Shown one piece after another: positions 1 through 8,630 of a stretch of DNA of 64,000 nt. The DNA is taken from positions 1-64,000 of the forward strand of contig JAKASJ010000001.1 of assembly GCA_021819085.1 (NCBI GenBank), given 5' to 3'. Under the pieces are notes generated by a model. The model had not been told where the DNA came from. It did no database searches and was given only the letters and a program-made list of their open reading frames with translations. Position numbers and translations under genes: made by a program. Each line of letters opens with the position of its first letter. Positions within the stretch are counted from its first letter, which is position 1. The stretch is from Pseudomonadota bacterium (GTDB lineage Bacteria > Pseudomonadota > Gammaproteobacteria > Acidiferrobacterales > UBA6901).

Positions 1-161
1 AAACGGAAATAAACCCGAAGAAGACGCGTCAGAGACGCTGATCTGAAGAAGACGGATGAGGAAGAAAATGCACGTTCATACCGGCCGGATCAAGACAGAA
101 TCAGCTTGGCGGCCACAGTCTGCGCAGTCGCGGCCTCGAGGCCGGCCAGTCGGTCGCCATT

Positions 162-2465
162 ATGCTGCCAACGGGCAGTGCCTTCTTCGCTGCCTTTTTC
201 GGTGTGCTTTATGCCGGTGCAGTGCCCGTACCTATCTATCCTCCGTTCCGGCCTTCGCAGCTCGAAGAGCATCTGCGCAGGCAGGCTACGATTCTGTCCA
301 GCGCCCAGGCGCGCCTGCTGGTGACCACCGAGGAGAGCCGCCGCATCGCCCGTCTGGTGCGCGGATTGACCGGAACGATCAAGAGCGTAGATACCGTCGA
401 CGACCTGTCCGCGCACCCCCCGGGGCCGCCAGCCCGGAGCGCACCGGACGATGTCGCACTCATCCAGTACACTTCCGGCAGCACCGGGGACCCCAAAGGC
501 GTCGTGCTGAGCCACGCGAATCTGCTGGCCAACATCCGCGCGATAGGCCAGACAATGGCCGTGAGCTCCACGGACATCTTTGTCAGCTGGCTACCGCTGT
601 ACCACGACATGGGCCTGATCGGGGCCTGGCTGGGATCACTCTATTACGCGGTACTGGTGGTGATCATGTCGCCGTTGCGATTTCTTGCGCGCCCCGAGCG
701 CTGGCTGTGGGCAATTCACCGCTATCGCGCGACCCTGTCGGCCGCGCCGAACTTTGCCTATGAACTGTGCCTGCGCAAGATCGAAGATGCCGATATTTCG
801 GGACTGGACCTCGGTTCATGGCGCATGGCCATCAACGGTGCCGAACCGGTAAGCCCGGACACAGTGCGCGGTTTCGCAAAGCGCTTCGCGCGCTTCGGAT
901 TCCGTCCTGAAGCAATGACTCCGGTGTATGGACTCGCCGAGTGTTCCGTTGGCCTGAGCTTTCCGCCACCGAACCGGACACCGGTCATCGACCACGTGCA
1001 GCGCGCCGCGCTGACCCGCAGTGGCACGGCCACGCCGGCCTCCGCCGGCGATGCCACGGCCCTGGAGTTCGTCGCCTGTGGACATGCCCTGCCGGGTCAT
1101 GAAGTGCGCATCGTTGATTCCGCCGGGCGCGAACTGGAAGACCGTCGCGAAGGCAGACTGCAGTTCCGCGGTCCTTCGACCACCCGTGGCTATCTGCGCA
1201 ATCCCGCCAAGACCGCCGAACTGTTCTCGGGCACGTGGCTTGAGTCGGGAGACCTGGCATATACCGCGGCTGGAGACATTTTTCTCACCGGCCGCAGCAA
1301 GGACATCATCATTCGCGCCGGGCGCAACATCTACCCCCAGGAACTGGAAGAGGCAATCGGCGATCTGCCCGGCGTCCGCCGGGGCTGCGTAGTGACCTTC
1401 GGCAGCCATGACCGCGTCACCGGAACGGAACGGCTAATCGTTGTCGCCGAGACACGGATCGAGGATGAGGAAAACCGCGCCGCACTCAGACGCAAGATCG
1501 AGGATCTTGTGACCACACTGCTCGATACCGCAGCCGATGACGTGGTGCTCGCCTCTGCACATACGGTTCTGAAGACTTCAAGCGGCAAGATTCGCCGTGC
1601 CGCATGCCGCGAGCTGTATGAAAGCGGCCGGCTCGGCGAACGTGCACCGCCGGTGTGGTGGCAGGCAGCACGGCTGTATGTCCGCAGCATCCTCCAAAGC
1701 GTCCGGCGCGCATGGCCGGCCGTGGCCGCACTGCTCTACGCCGCGTACTGGTGGTCACTGCTTTACGTCCTGGGCGTGGTTGCCTGGACGCTGGTAGCGA
1801 TTCTGCCGGGACGCAACCGGCGCTGGCGCATGGTCCACGGCATCGCCCGGATATTCCTGCGCTGGGCCGCAATCCCGTTCCTGCAGACTGGCGTAGAACA
1901 TATTCCGGAACAAGGCGCCGTGCTGGCCGCCAATCACTCAAGCTACTTCGACGGAGTGGTCCTGGCGGCGTTGCTGCCCGGATGCCCGACTTTCATGGCC
2001 AAGCGCGAATTGGCCTCTCAGCTCGTCGCAGGAGTGTTCCTGCGGCGGCTGGGGGCATTGTTTGCCGAACGGGTAGAGCCAAGCGGTGGAGTACAAAGCA
2101 CCGTCGCGGCGCTGGCCGCAATCCGCTCGGGGCAGACCCTCGTGTTCTTTCCCGAGGGCACACTCACGCGCATGCCGGGCGTGCTGCCCTTTCACACCGG
2201 CGCCTTTTACGTCGCCGTCCGGTGCGGCTGCCCGGTCGTTCCCATTGCAATCCGCGGAACCCGCTCGATCCTGCGGGGCGATCAGTGGTTTCCGCGGCAC
2301 GCCGCCGTGCAGGTCGAGGTGTTACCGGCGATAAGCGCTACCGGCAGCGACTGGGCAGATGTGGTGGATCTGCGCGACTCGGTGAGAAAACAGATTCTGC
2401 AGCGGACGGGTGAGCCGGACCTGGTGGCGCAAAGCGTCGAGAGTCCCGCCCCGCCCTCCGCCTGA
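162..2465 (+). CDS. Acyl-AMP ligase fused to PlsC-type acyltransferase (5' end anomalous)
   Basis: Residues 103-115 carry the AMP-binding P-loop (YTSGSTGDPKGVV), followed by YGLAE, ESGDLAY, GRSKDIIIRAGRNIYPQE and the C-terminal lysine motif SSGKIRR, so the first ~500 residues form a complete acyl-adenylate domain apart from its beginning. One or two hydrophobic segments (around YAAYWWSLLYVLGVVAWTL) lead into a PlsC domain with NHSSYFD (HX4D) and FPEGTLTR. It likely activates a fatty acid and transfers it to a lysophospholipid at the inner membrane, like Aas but with the domains in reverse order. Recognisable family sequence (LRSRGLEAGQSVAI) continues in frame upstream of the ATG at 162 to a stop at 57, with no ATG, GTG or TTG in between. 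The usual ~50 N-terminal residues are therefore missing or frameshifted. Product call is firm; the start is not. Confidence 0.85.
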   Translation: MLPTGSAFFAAFFGVLYAGAVPVPIYPPFRPSQLEEHLRRQATILSSAQARLLVTTEESRRIARLVRGLTGTIKSVDTVDDLSAHPPGPPARSAPDDVALIQYTSGSTGDPKGVVLSHANLLANIRAIGQTMAVSSTDIFVSWLPLYHDMGLIGAWLGSLYYAVLVVIMSPLRFLARPERWLWAIHRYRATLSAAPNFAYELCLRKIEDADISGLDLGSWRMAINGAEPVSPDTVRGFAKRFARFGFRPEAMTPVYGLAECSVGLSFPPPNRTPVIDHVQRAALTRSGTATPASAGDATALEFVACGHALPGHEVRIVDSAGRELEDRREGRLQFRGPSTTRGYLRNPAKTAELFSGTWLESGDLAYTAAGDIFLTGRSKDIIIRAGRNIYPQELEEAIGDLPGVRRGCVVTFGSHDRVTGTERLIVVAETRIEDEENRAALRRKIEDLVTTLLDTAADDVVLASAHTVLKTSSGKIRRAACRELYESGRLGERAPPVWWQAARLYVRSILQSVRRAWPAVAALLYAAYWWSLLYVLGVVAWTLVAILPGRNRRWRMVHGIARIFLRWAAIPFLQTGVEHIPEQGAVLAANHSSYFDGVVLAALLPGCPTFMAKRELASQLVAGVFLRRLGALFAERVEPSGGVQSTVAALAAIRSGQTLVFFPEGTLTRMPGVLPFHTGAFYVAVRCGCPVVPIAIRGTRSILRGDQWFPRHAAVQVEVLPAISATGSDWADVVDLRDSVRKQILQRTGEPDLVAQSVESPAPPSA

Positions 2466-2554
2466 ACGTGACGGGGCACGCGGGCGGGCCGTGAATCACC
2501 GACTCGCGATCGGCGCGTCCGGTAACGGGAAACAACAGCGCCGGCGCCGCACAG

Positions 2555-2872
2555 TCAGCTTGCGTCGATCAGATTCACCAGCGCATTGAAAGACGTGTAA
2601 TCGGAACGGCGGAACATCAGACCGACACCATCGTGGTCACTGCGTGCGACCTCCGCCTGCAGCCGGTGGTGGCGTAGCTCCTCCCCGACCTGCAATGTCA
2701 GCGCGAGATCGATCAACGCGCTCTTTGGCAGCGCCTGCCCCCCGGTGTGTACGTAGGCGCCTTCCAGGCTGATATTGCGTGTCTGACAATCCAGCAGCTT
2801 CAGCGAGCTGTAATAGAGCGCTACATCGAGCGCGACCGGCATTCTCGGTTTATCACGACGTTCATGATCCAT
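2555..2872 (-). CDS. PilZ domain protein (1 of 5)
   Basis: A 105-residue single-domain protein. The c-di-GMP binding signature is complete: RxxxR (RDKPR, residues 6-10) and N-x-S-x-x-G (NISLEG). The start is supported by GGGGG five bases before the ATG. It ends convergently against the acyl ligase gene. PilZ proteins change conformation on binding c-di-GMP and act on pili, flagella or polysaccharide machinery; the partner cannot be read from the neighbours. A second PilZ gene follows upstream on the same strand, suggesting a local pair. Confidence 0.9.
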   Translation of the reverse strand: MDHERRDKPRMPVALDVALYYSSLKLLDCQTRNISLEGAYVHTGGQALPKSALIDLALTLQVGEELRHHRLQAEVARSDHDGVGLMFRRSDYTSFNALVNLIDAS

Positions 2873-3020
2873 TGCTGCCCCCTTTTCGAACCAAAAGACC
2901 TCATCTTGCGGCGTCCCTGCCGGCTCACGGCATTTTTGAGCGATATTACGCCAACGGCCCGTCGGAGGGAAACGACAAGGTCAAGCGCCACGGCGATGCG
3001 CACCACGGCGCTTGAAGCCC

Positions 3021-3293
3021 TCAATCTTCGGTGATGAACTGCAGTCCCACCCCATCATCCGTGACCCGCACCACTTTCACTTTCACGGTTGGCGGCTCCT
3101 CCCCGCCCAGCAATCCGCGCAGCTTCAGGTTCATGATGGTGCCGACGGATGGTCGCGCCTGGCCGGGCATGTACAGGAAAACACCGCCGTCACTGATGTC
3201 CTTGGTATTGAGAGTCAGCTTGCCTGTCTCGGCATAGAATACTTCCACCTCCAGCGACATCGCATAACGTTCGTGCCTGCGGTTCTCGCTCAC
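3021..3293 (-). CDS. PilZ domain protein (2 of 5)
   Basis: A 90-residue PilZ protein with RRHER (RxxxR) near the N-terminus and DISDGG (DxSxxG), both intact. The start is a GTG preceded by GGAGG at 7 bases. It lies 148 bases upstream of the other PilZ gene in the same direction. Being a bare PilZ domain, it is a c-di-GMP receptor of unknown target; the GLLGGEEPP loop is an extension between strands. Confidence 0.9.
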   Translation of the reverse strand: MSENRRHERYAMSLEVEVFYAETGKLTLNTKDISDGGVFLYMPGQARPSVGTIMNLKLRGLLGGEEPPTVKVKVVRVTDDGVGLQFITED

Positions 3294-3681
3294 GGATTTC
3301 CTCCGGAAAGTTCATGACAGCACAGTCGTTGCAGAGCTTCCATCCGCGCGCCTCTATGGCAGGGGGCGCAGAAAGCCAGCCGGTATCGGACGTTGGGGGA
3401 AGCCGTGATGCCGATGCCGTCCGGGACAACAGACCGCGGATCCTTCCCGAAGTATAGACATTCCGAGCGACACCCTGCCGGCGGCGCCGTTCCGTCAGGT
3501 TGCGGCAAAGCAGCCCCGTCGAACCGGGCCTTCGCTGGACGGCATGCAGGCGTGCCGGTGGGGCCACGGCCAGCAGACAGGCCCGGCTGCGCAGGGCATC
3601 CTCGCAATGAGGATGCCGCTGGAAACGACACGGTTACACTATCCGATTTTTCCCGCGCCCGGCCGGGCGCAGTGCGATGCG
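3294..3681. other. Non-coding stretch
   Basis: No convincing gene. It holds the upstream region of the PilZ gene at 3293 and, next to the kinase stop, a perfect 16-base palindrome at 3655-3670 (GCGCCCGG and its complement). No U-tract follows it on the minus strand, so a terminator role is only possible. Confidence 0.5.
3655..3670 (-). terminator. GC-rich palindrome after the kinase gene
   Basis: Perfect palindrome built from GCGCCCGG and its complement, 12 bases beyond the kinase-TPR stop codon. Position fits a transcription terminator for the minus-strand gene, but the sequence after it is GGGAAAAA rather than a T-run, so it would have to work with Rho or as a 3'-end protecting hairpin. 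Confidence 0.3.
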
Positions 3682-5073
3682 CTAGCTATACCGCCCGGCC
3701 CCATGACGGGGATTCAACTCCAGCACGCGGTCGTAGCAGGCAAGTTCCGCCTGGCGCTGGCCAAGGGCTGCAAACGTCAGGCCCTTGTCCATCCACGCCT
3801 GCCAGCAGCGTGGATCAAGCTCAAGCGCGCGCTCATGACAGGCAAGCGCCTCGCTGAACCGCTCCAGCACCCGCAGTGCGAGACCGCGATGGTACCAGGC
3901 CGCGACGCATTTCGAATCGAGCTCAATCGACACCTGATGGCAAATCAGGGCCTCGTCGCTTTGGCCGAGCTGGCGCAGAGCCTCACCCTTGTGCGCCCAC
4001 AGCACCGGATGATCGGGACTCAGCTCCAGGGCCCGCTCGAAAGAGCCGAGCGCCTGGCGCAGGTACCCGAAACGCAGCTGGCCGAGTCCCCGATTGTCGC
4101 AATCCTCGGCTTCCAGCTCATCGCCCTCGAGCGGCAAAGCATGGGTCTCACCGGTCAGCGACCGGTACAGCTGTGCTAGGTGCCGGCGCACTGTGGCAAA
4201 GTCGGTGAAGCGCCGCGGTGCTTCCTTGGCAAGGCAGGTCTGAATCACATTGGCGAACAACGGGTGACGCTGCGCAAGCGACGGAGGCTCCCGGGTCTTG
4301 TGCAGCTGCTCGAACTCCGTCCACGATGCGGCAACAAACGGCAGTTCCCCGGTCACCATCTGGAACAGCAGCACACCGAAGGCATAGATGTCCGCGCGCT
4401 GATCGACATGTTTGCTGCCCGCGAACTGCTCGGGAGCGAGATAGGCCGCTGCAGCAACGCCGCGCCGGCCGTCTTCGGTTCTGCGGCCATGGACCAGTTC
4501 TGCGAGGTCGGCGCGGGTGCGTGTTTGGGCCGCGCTGCGCGCATCGCCAGCAGCCGCGATCAGGGAATCATCAAGCGCCCGCGACAAGCCCGGATCAGTG
4601 ACCTTCAGGACGCGCTGCGGGGTAATGAGGCAGTTTTCCGGTCGGACATCGCGGTGCGCACCGATACCGTTCGATTGCGCATGTTCCAGTCCGTCGCACA
4701 GCTGCAGGGCGAACCGCAGGATCATCGCAGCATCGTCGATCAGACATGTCGAGCCGATCCACTGCCCGAGATGGGTGCCACAGACGTATTCCATGAAAAG
4801 CAGCGGGCAACCATCAACACTGTGTATGAAACGCGGCTGGACCACATTCTGATGGTGGCCAAGCTTGAGCCACGGCAGTGCTTCCTTCTTCAGACGATGC
4901 GGGAGAATCCCGTCCCAGTGCAGCAGCACATCGGAAAAAGTTTTCGCCGCCAGAACGTCGCCCGACTCGTTGTCGAAAACGGTATAAACGACCCCGTAGG
5001 GGCCGGCAAGGACCTCGCGAACATGCCAGCGGCCCGCGATCGTATCGCCGGTCCGCCATCTAGCCAGAATCAA
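3682..5073 (-). CDS. Serine/threonine protein kinase with C-terminal TPR repeats
   Basis: About 463 residues. The first ~290 form a protein kinase domain: glycine loop (LAGPYGVVY), VAIK-type lysine (LAAKTF), and catalytic loop HRDVRPEN. The Mg-binding loop reads TDPG where DFG is normal; the metal-binding Asp is kept and the Phe is Pro. From about residue 310 there are four TPR units, two with the classic ALELxP ending, giving a soluble docking surface. No transmembrane helix is seen, unlike PknB-type kinases. The only start in frame is TTG at 5073 with a weak upstream GAGG. Catalytic Lys, Asp and Asn are present, so activity is plausible. Targets are unknown; the neighbours are PilZ and acyltransferase genes. 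Confidence 0.85.
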   Translation of the reverse strand: MILARWRTGDTIAGRWHVREVLAGPYGVVYTVFDNESGDVLAAKTFSDVLLHWDGILPHRLKKEALPWLKLGHHQNVVQPRFIHSVDGCPLLFMEYVCGTHLGQWIGSTCLIDDAAMILRFALQLCDGLEHAQSNGIGAHRDVRPENCLITPQRVLKVTDPGLSRALDDSLIAAAGDARSAAQTRTRADLAELVHGRRTEDGRRGVAAAAYLAPEQFAGSKHVDQRADIYAFGVLLFQMVTGELPFVAASWTEFEQLHKTREPPSLAQRHPLFANVIQTCLAKEAPRRFTDFATVRRHLAQLYRSLTGETHALPLEGDELEAEDCDNRGLGQLRFGYLRQALGSFERALELSPDHPVLWAHKGEALRQLGQSDEALICHQVSIELDSKCVAAWYHRGLALRVLERFSEALACHERALELDPRCWQAWMDKGLTFAALGQRQAELACYDRVLELNPRHGAGRYS

Positions 5074-5207
5074 TGGAGGCCTACCTCACGCCGGGATTCC
5101 GGGCGCGCCAAACTGGATCAATCCGAACATACACCACGGTCAGGGTGATACCAATTTCCCCCCGATGAATTGGAGGCCGCGCCCGACATCCGGCAGCGCC
5201 CCTGGAG

Positions 5208-5957
5208 TCAGTCAAGATATTTCGCCTGCCAGGCGAGGTAAAGATTGTGGACGTAGTCGCAGTAGGTGCACTTGTCCGTGAACCTGGCCGGATCGATGGC
5301 ATCATACACATAGTAGTTCACGCGGTTGTTCGGAGCCGTGAGAAAATGCCAAAGCTTCTGCACGGGCGTCTCGTTCGGCTTCCATTCGAAGACATCCTGG
5401 GCCTCGTAATGGAGAAAAACCGGCAGGATCGGCACACCGGTGCGCAGAGAGATATCGAATGCGCCGTAGCGGAAAGACGAGAAGATGCGCTTGCCCTTGC
5501 AACCGCCTTCCGGATAGATGACGACGTTGCGCCCTTTGCGTAGTTGACCGACGATCTGTTCGGCGGCAGCCCGTCGCGATTCGCGCGATTCGCGCTTGAC
5601 GAACAAGGTACCTGCGGCACGGTTTATCCTCCCGGCGATCCACCAGTCGAGAACTTCGATCTTGGCCAGCGAAACCACATTGAACAGCGCCGGTACACCG
5701 ATGTCCTCGAATGCGGACGGATGATTGGCGATCAGAATGAAATGCTTCGGCAGAGGATCGCGATTTTTTTGATGCAGTCGCAGATCAACGCCAAGTGCGC
5801 GGACGAAGAACCGGCACCAAAGACGGAACAGAGTGAAGTACGCCGGTTGCGTGCGCTCTGCGCTCACGAACGATGCGACATAGAGTACGGCGGTGAATGC
5901 CGTAAGTTCCAGCCAGCACAGTCCGAGCCACACGATGCGCGCCAGATAACAGATCAA
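5208..5957 (-). CDS. 1-acylglycerol-3-phosphate acyltransferase-like protein (PlsC family)
   Basis: 249 residues with an N-terminal hydrophobic segment (about residues 6-30) that anchors it to the inner membrane. Motif III is clear (YPEGG) and motif IV is PILPV. Motif I reads NHPSAFED: the usual acidic residue four after the His is Glu, with Asp one position later, which departs from the canonical HX4D. The family acylates lysophosphatidate or similar lysolipids. It may be an acyltransferase with altered substrate, or a homolog with shifted catalytic geometry. It is a single transcription unit opposite a methyltransferase tail. Confidence 0.8.
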   Translation of the reverse strand: MICYLARIVWLGLCWLELTAFTAVLYVASFVSAERTQPAYFTLFRLWCRFFVRALGVDLRLHQKNRDPLPKHFILIANHPSAFEDIGVPALFNVVSLAKIEVLDWWIAGRINRAAGTLFVKRESRESRRAAAEQIVGQLRKGRNVVIYPEGGCKGKRIFSSFRYGAFDISLRTGVPILPVFLHYEAQDVFEWKPNETPVQKLWHFLTAPNNRVNYYVYDAIDPARFTDKCTYCDYVHNLYLAWQAKYLD

Positions 5958-6228
5958 GCTCCCTCCACGACCGCTGAAAGAATCGGCACGACAGATCCCC
6001 GTTCAGTAAAGGAGTATAGGCTGTCGCAGACGTGCGGATTTGCAGGCACTTCGCCCAGGGATCCGTAGCGACGGGACGTGGTCGGGGACAGGACATCGCG
6101 GCACGCAACGAGGCTGCGCAGAGTTGAAAGATTTCCGTACCTGCGGATGCATGAATCGCCTGCATGCCGGCCTTTCCCCGGACTTCAGTCACCGCATGCG
6201 CCCGATTCCACCTGCGGTGTCCGCTGAC

Positions 6229-7098
6229 TCAGGGTTTGTGTCCGGAGGCAAACAGGGTCTGAACATCGAGCCACAGTCCGTTTTCGCCAGCCAGGCGACT
6301 TACCTCCGCCAGGTGTTCGCTGCGGATCAGCTCGACCTGCCCGGGATTCAGCCGGTCAACGAGATCACGGAAGCTGCTGCCCATCACGACTTCCCACCAT
6401 TCGTGTGCATCGCGCAGGTGATAGCCCACCTGCTCTTCAGCGACCCGGCTGTCCGGAATACCCGCGTCGTGCAGCAGCTGCCGGCATCGACTGGACGCAG
6501 CCAGACTGTGGAGACCGGGAGCAAGCGGCTTGCCGGGTCCCGGCACACCCCCATCTTCGACGCGGTGCAGGAGCAATCCGGCCATGGGCTCAAACGCTCC
6601 CTCCCCGAAGGCGGAAAAGGCGATCGTACCGCCAGGTCTGAGCACGCGCACCCACCCGCGGATTGCGGCCTCCATGTCGGGCAACAGGTCAAGGGCATGC
6701 GAACAGAGCACCGCATCGAAATACCCGGCACGGAATTCCAGATGCCCGGCATCCATCAGGTGCAGATCTACGTTGGTGATACCGAACTGCACGATCTTGG
6801 CCTGCGTGCGATCAAGCATCTGTTCTGCCATATCGATCGCCATCACCCGCCCCGCCGGCCCAACGATCTGCGCTGCTGCAATCGCCACCGCACCGGTACC
6901 CGTGCCTGCATCCAGCACCTTTTGCCCCGGCTTTATGCCGGCATGCGTAATCAGCCGGTCGGCTGAAAAGGCGGAAAACCGCAGCGGCTCTTTGTCGTAG
7001 CCGGCCGCGGCGCGGTTGAACACTGCGCAGATGCGCCGGCTGGCGTGCTGGTCGTCGCGCATCGCATCGCGATCACCCGACGCATTGGTACCGATCAT
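6229..7098 (-). CDS. SAM-dependent class I methyltransferase
   Basis: The glycine-rich SAM-binding motif (VLDAGTGTGAVAIAAA) lies about 60 residues from the start, followed by the acidic end of strand 2 (VMAIDMAEQML) and post-motif LHLMDAGHLEF, giving a UbiE/Methyltransf_11-type fold of about 289 residues. The ATG at 7098 is preferred because GAGG stands eight bases before it; an ATG at 7176 in the same frame would add 26 low-complexity residues. The substrate is not evident; quinone or small-molecule C- or O-methylation are both possible. The gene stands alone. Confidence 0.8.
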   Translation of the reverse strand: MIGTNASGDRDAMRDDQHASRRICAVFNRAAAGYDKEPLRFSAFSADRLITHAGIKPGQKVLDAGTGTGAVAIAAAQIVGPAGRVMAIDMAEQMLDRTQAKIVQFGITNVDLHLMDAGHLEFRAGYFDAVLCSHALDLLPDMEAAIRGWVRVLRPGGTIAFSAFGEGAFEPMAGLLLHRVEDGGVPGPGKPLAPGLHSLAASSRCRQLLHDAGIPDSRVAEEQVGYHLRDAHEWWEVVMGSSFRDLVDRLNPGQVELIRSEHLAEVSRLAGENGLWLDVQTLFASGHKP

Positions 7099-7508
7099 CA
7101 CTTCATCCTCGCGCGGATCAGTGTTGTTGCCCGGCCGGGGCGTGGCTGCCCAATCCGGCACCGGCCCGCCTGCCAAACGTCCGTGCGGCTGGCGATTCCG
7201 TGCGGTTCCGGGGCATGCCGTAACCCGGCCCTGCCGCCAGCCGCGCGATCCTCCAGCCCTCCAAACGGCGCATGGGCCGGTTCCGCAGATATGCGGCCCG
7301 TTTCCTGGAGCGGGCGCCCGCCCGGGGATGCCCAGCCGGGATCGCTTTCCCCCGGGTCGTGGCGCTTACGGCTTGGTCTTTGGGCTTTCAATCTTGAAAT
7401 TTTGTTCTATAAGTTTAGACAGAAGCCCGGGAACCATAACGGGTGCAACGGTCATAGGCAGCAACAATACCCATAAATTTCGGTAGGCCAGTTCGGGGAG
7501 TAGTCCAG
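7099..7508. other. Divergent intergenic region
   Basis: No gene apart from a possible N-terminal extension of the methyltransferase to 7176. The right end becomes AT-rich near 7390-7415 (CTTTCA, then TATAAG 17 bases on), a weak promoter candidate for the Sel1 protein gene at 7509. Confidence 0.4.
7384..7412 (+). promoter_or_regulatory. Possible promoter for the Sel1 protein gene
   Basis: CTTTCA at 7384 and TATAAG at 7407 are 17 bases apart in an AT-rich island within GC-rich DNA, about 95 bases before the start codon. The -35 match is poor (3 of 6), so this is tentative. Confidence 0.25.
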
Positions 7509-8450
7509 ATGTCGAGAGTCGCCATTGCCTTATTGTGCGCCCTTTTCGTGCTGCCGGCGTATGCCCAGCCTAACCAAGGTGTCCAGGTGCGGATCTTCCA
7601 GTATTTCCTGGCCAAGGCCCAAGGCGGCGATCCCAATGCGGAGTTCATCGTCGGAAACCTTTACGAAACCGGCAAGGGCGTCCAGCAGGACAGCAAGGAG
7701 GCCAAGAAGTGGTACGAAAAGGCCGCGGCACAGGGCAACCAGTCCGCCAAGGACAAGCTCGACGGGGGGAAACACGCTGCCGAACAGGCCGCCAAGGCGA
7801 GACAACTGGCCGCCGAGCAGGCTGCTCAGAAACGCGCCGATGCCGCCCGTGCCAGAATGAAAGCGGAGATCGCCGCCCGTGCCAGAATGAAAGCCGAGAC
7901 GACCGCCCGTGCCAAAATGCAGGCCGAGATGGCCGCCCGCGCCCACCTTGCCGCGGAACGTGCTGCACAGGCGCGCGCGGAAGCGGCCCGCAGGCTGGCT
8001 GCCGCCAGGGCAGCGCAGGCACGGGCACAACGGTCCATTGATGCCATGCCGATCGTTCTGGGCGGCAATTGGTATCACAGCCAGAACGCAGCACAATTCC
8101 TGCCGTCAGCCAGCACCAGCTGTCTCCAGGTCGGCAGCAGCGAGATTGTCTGTTTCTCCAGGCGGCTGCACCGCGATGTCGGCGGCTCGGCGCTTACATA
8201 CACCGTGAAATCCACGCTGTCCGACTTCAACCACACGGGGGACTTCACGGCGAATTATCTCTACGATGTCCTGGACATAGGCAGTGCCGGGTCCGACGCA
8301 CCGGCCGACCCTTCCGCGGCTGTCCTCGCCCCGGCGGCAAAGCTCGGCTGGCAGCAGCCCGGACAGACGCTGCACTGCCGGACGAGCAACGCGCAAACCG
8401 TTATCTGCGCAAACCGGAACAATCAGATGTTCGAGTTTACCAAACGTTGA
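7509..8450 (+). CDS. Exported Sel1-repeat protein with Ala-rich coiled coil
   Basis: Residues 1-20 are a signal peptide ending in PAYA-Q. About residues 30-75 hold two Sel1/TPR-like units (AEFIVGNLYETGKGV, AKKWYEKAAAQGN). Residues ~80-180 are an Ala/Arg/Lys/Glu heptad-rich helix containing a tandem 10-residue unit of the form ARARMKAE. A Cys-containing globular C-terminal domain (about 180-313, four Cys) follows, which suggests disulphides in the periplasm. Sel1 proteins are protein-protein adaptors. The next gene encodes the same signal-Sel1-coil layout, so the two look like diverged duplicates. I do not recognise the C-terminal domain. Confidence 0.8.
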   Translation: MSRVAIALLCALFVLPAYAQPNQGVQVRIFQYFLAKAQGGDPNAEFIVGNLYETGKGVQQDSKEAKKWYEKAAAQGNQSAKDKLDGGKHAAEQAAKARQLAAEQAAQKRADAARARMKAEIAARARMKAETTARAKMQAEMAARAHLAAERAAQARAEAARRLAAARAAQARAQRSIDAMPIVLGGNWYHSQNAAQFLPSASTSCLQVGSSEIVCFSRRLHRDVGGSALTYTVKSTLSDFNHTGDFTANYLYDVLDIGSAGSDAPADPSAAVLAPAAKLGWQQPGQTLHCRTSNAQTVICANRNNQMFEFTKR

Positions 8451-8630
8451 CAGCCGGTCACCTGCACCGGCCATCATGAGTCGACCTCCAATGAATCGAG
8501 GATACCGTCACAACCCAGAGTTGCAACGCTGCCGGAGGCATTGCCGGCCGCCGGCTGTTTCCTGTGTCTGGCTGGATCATCGGGCGTTGCCGGATGGACA
8601 GCCGCAGGGTCAGGTTTCCGGATTAAGACC

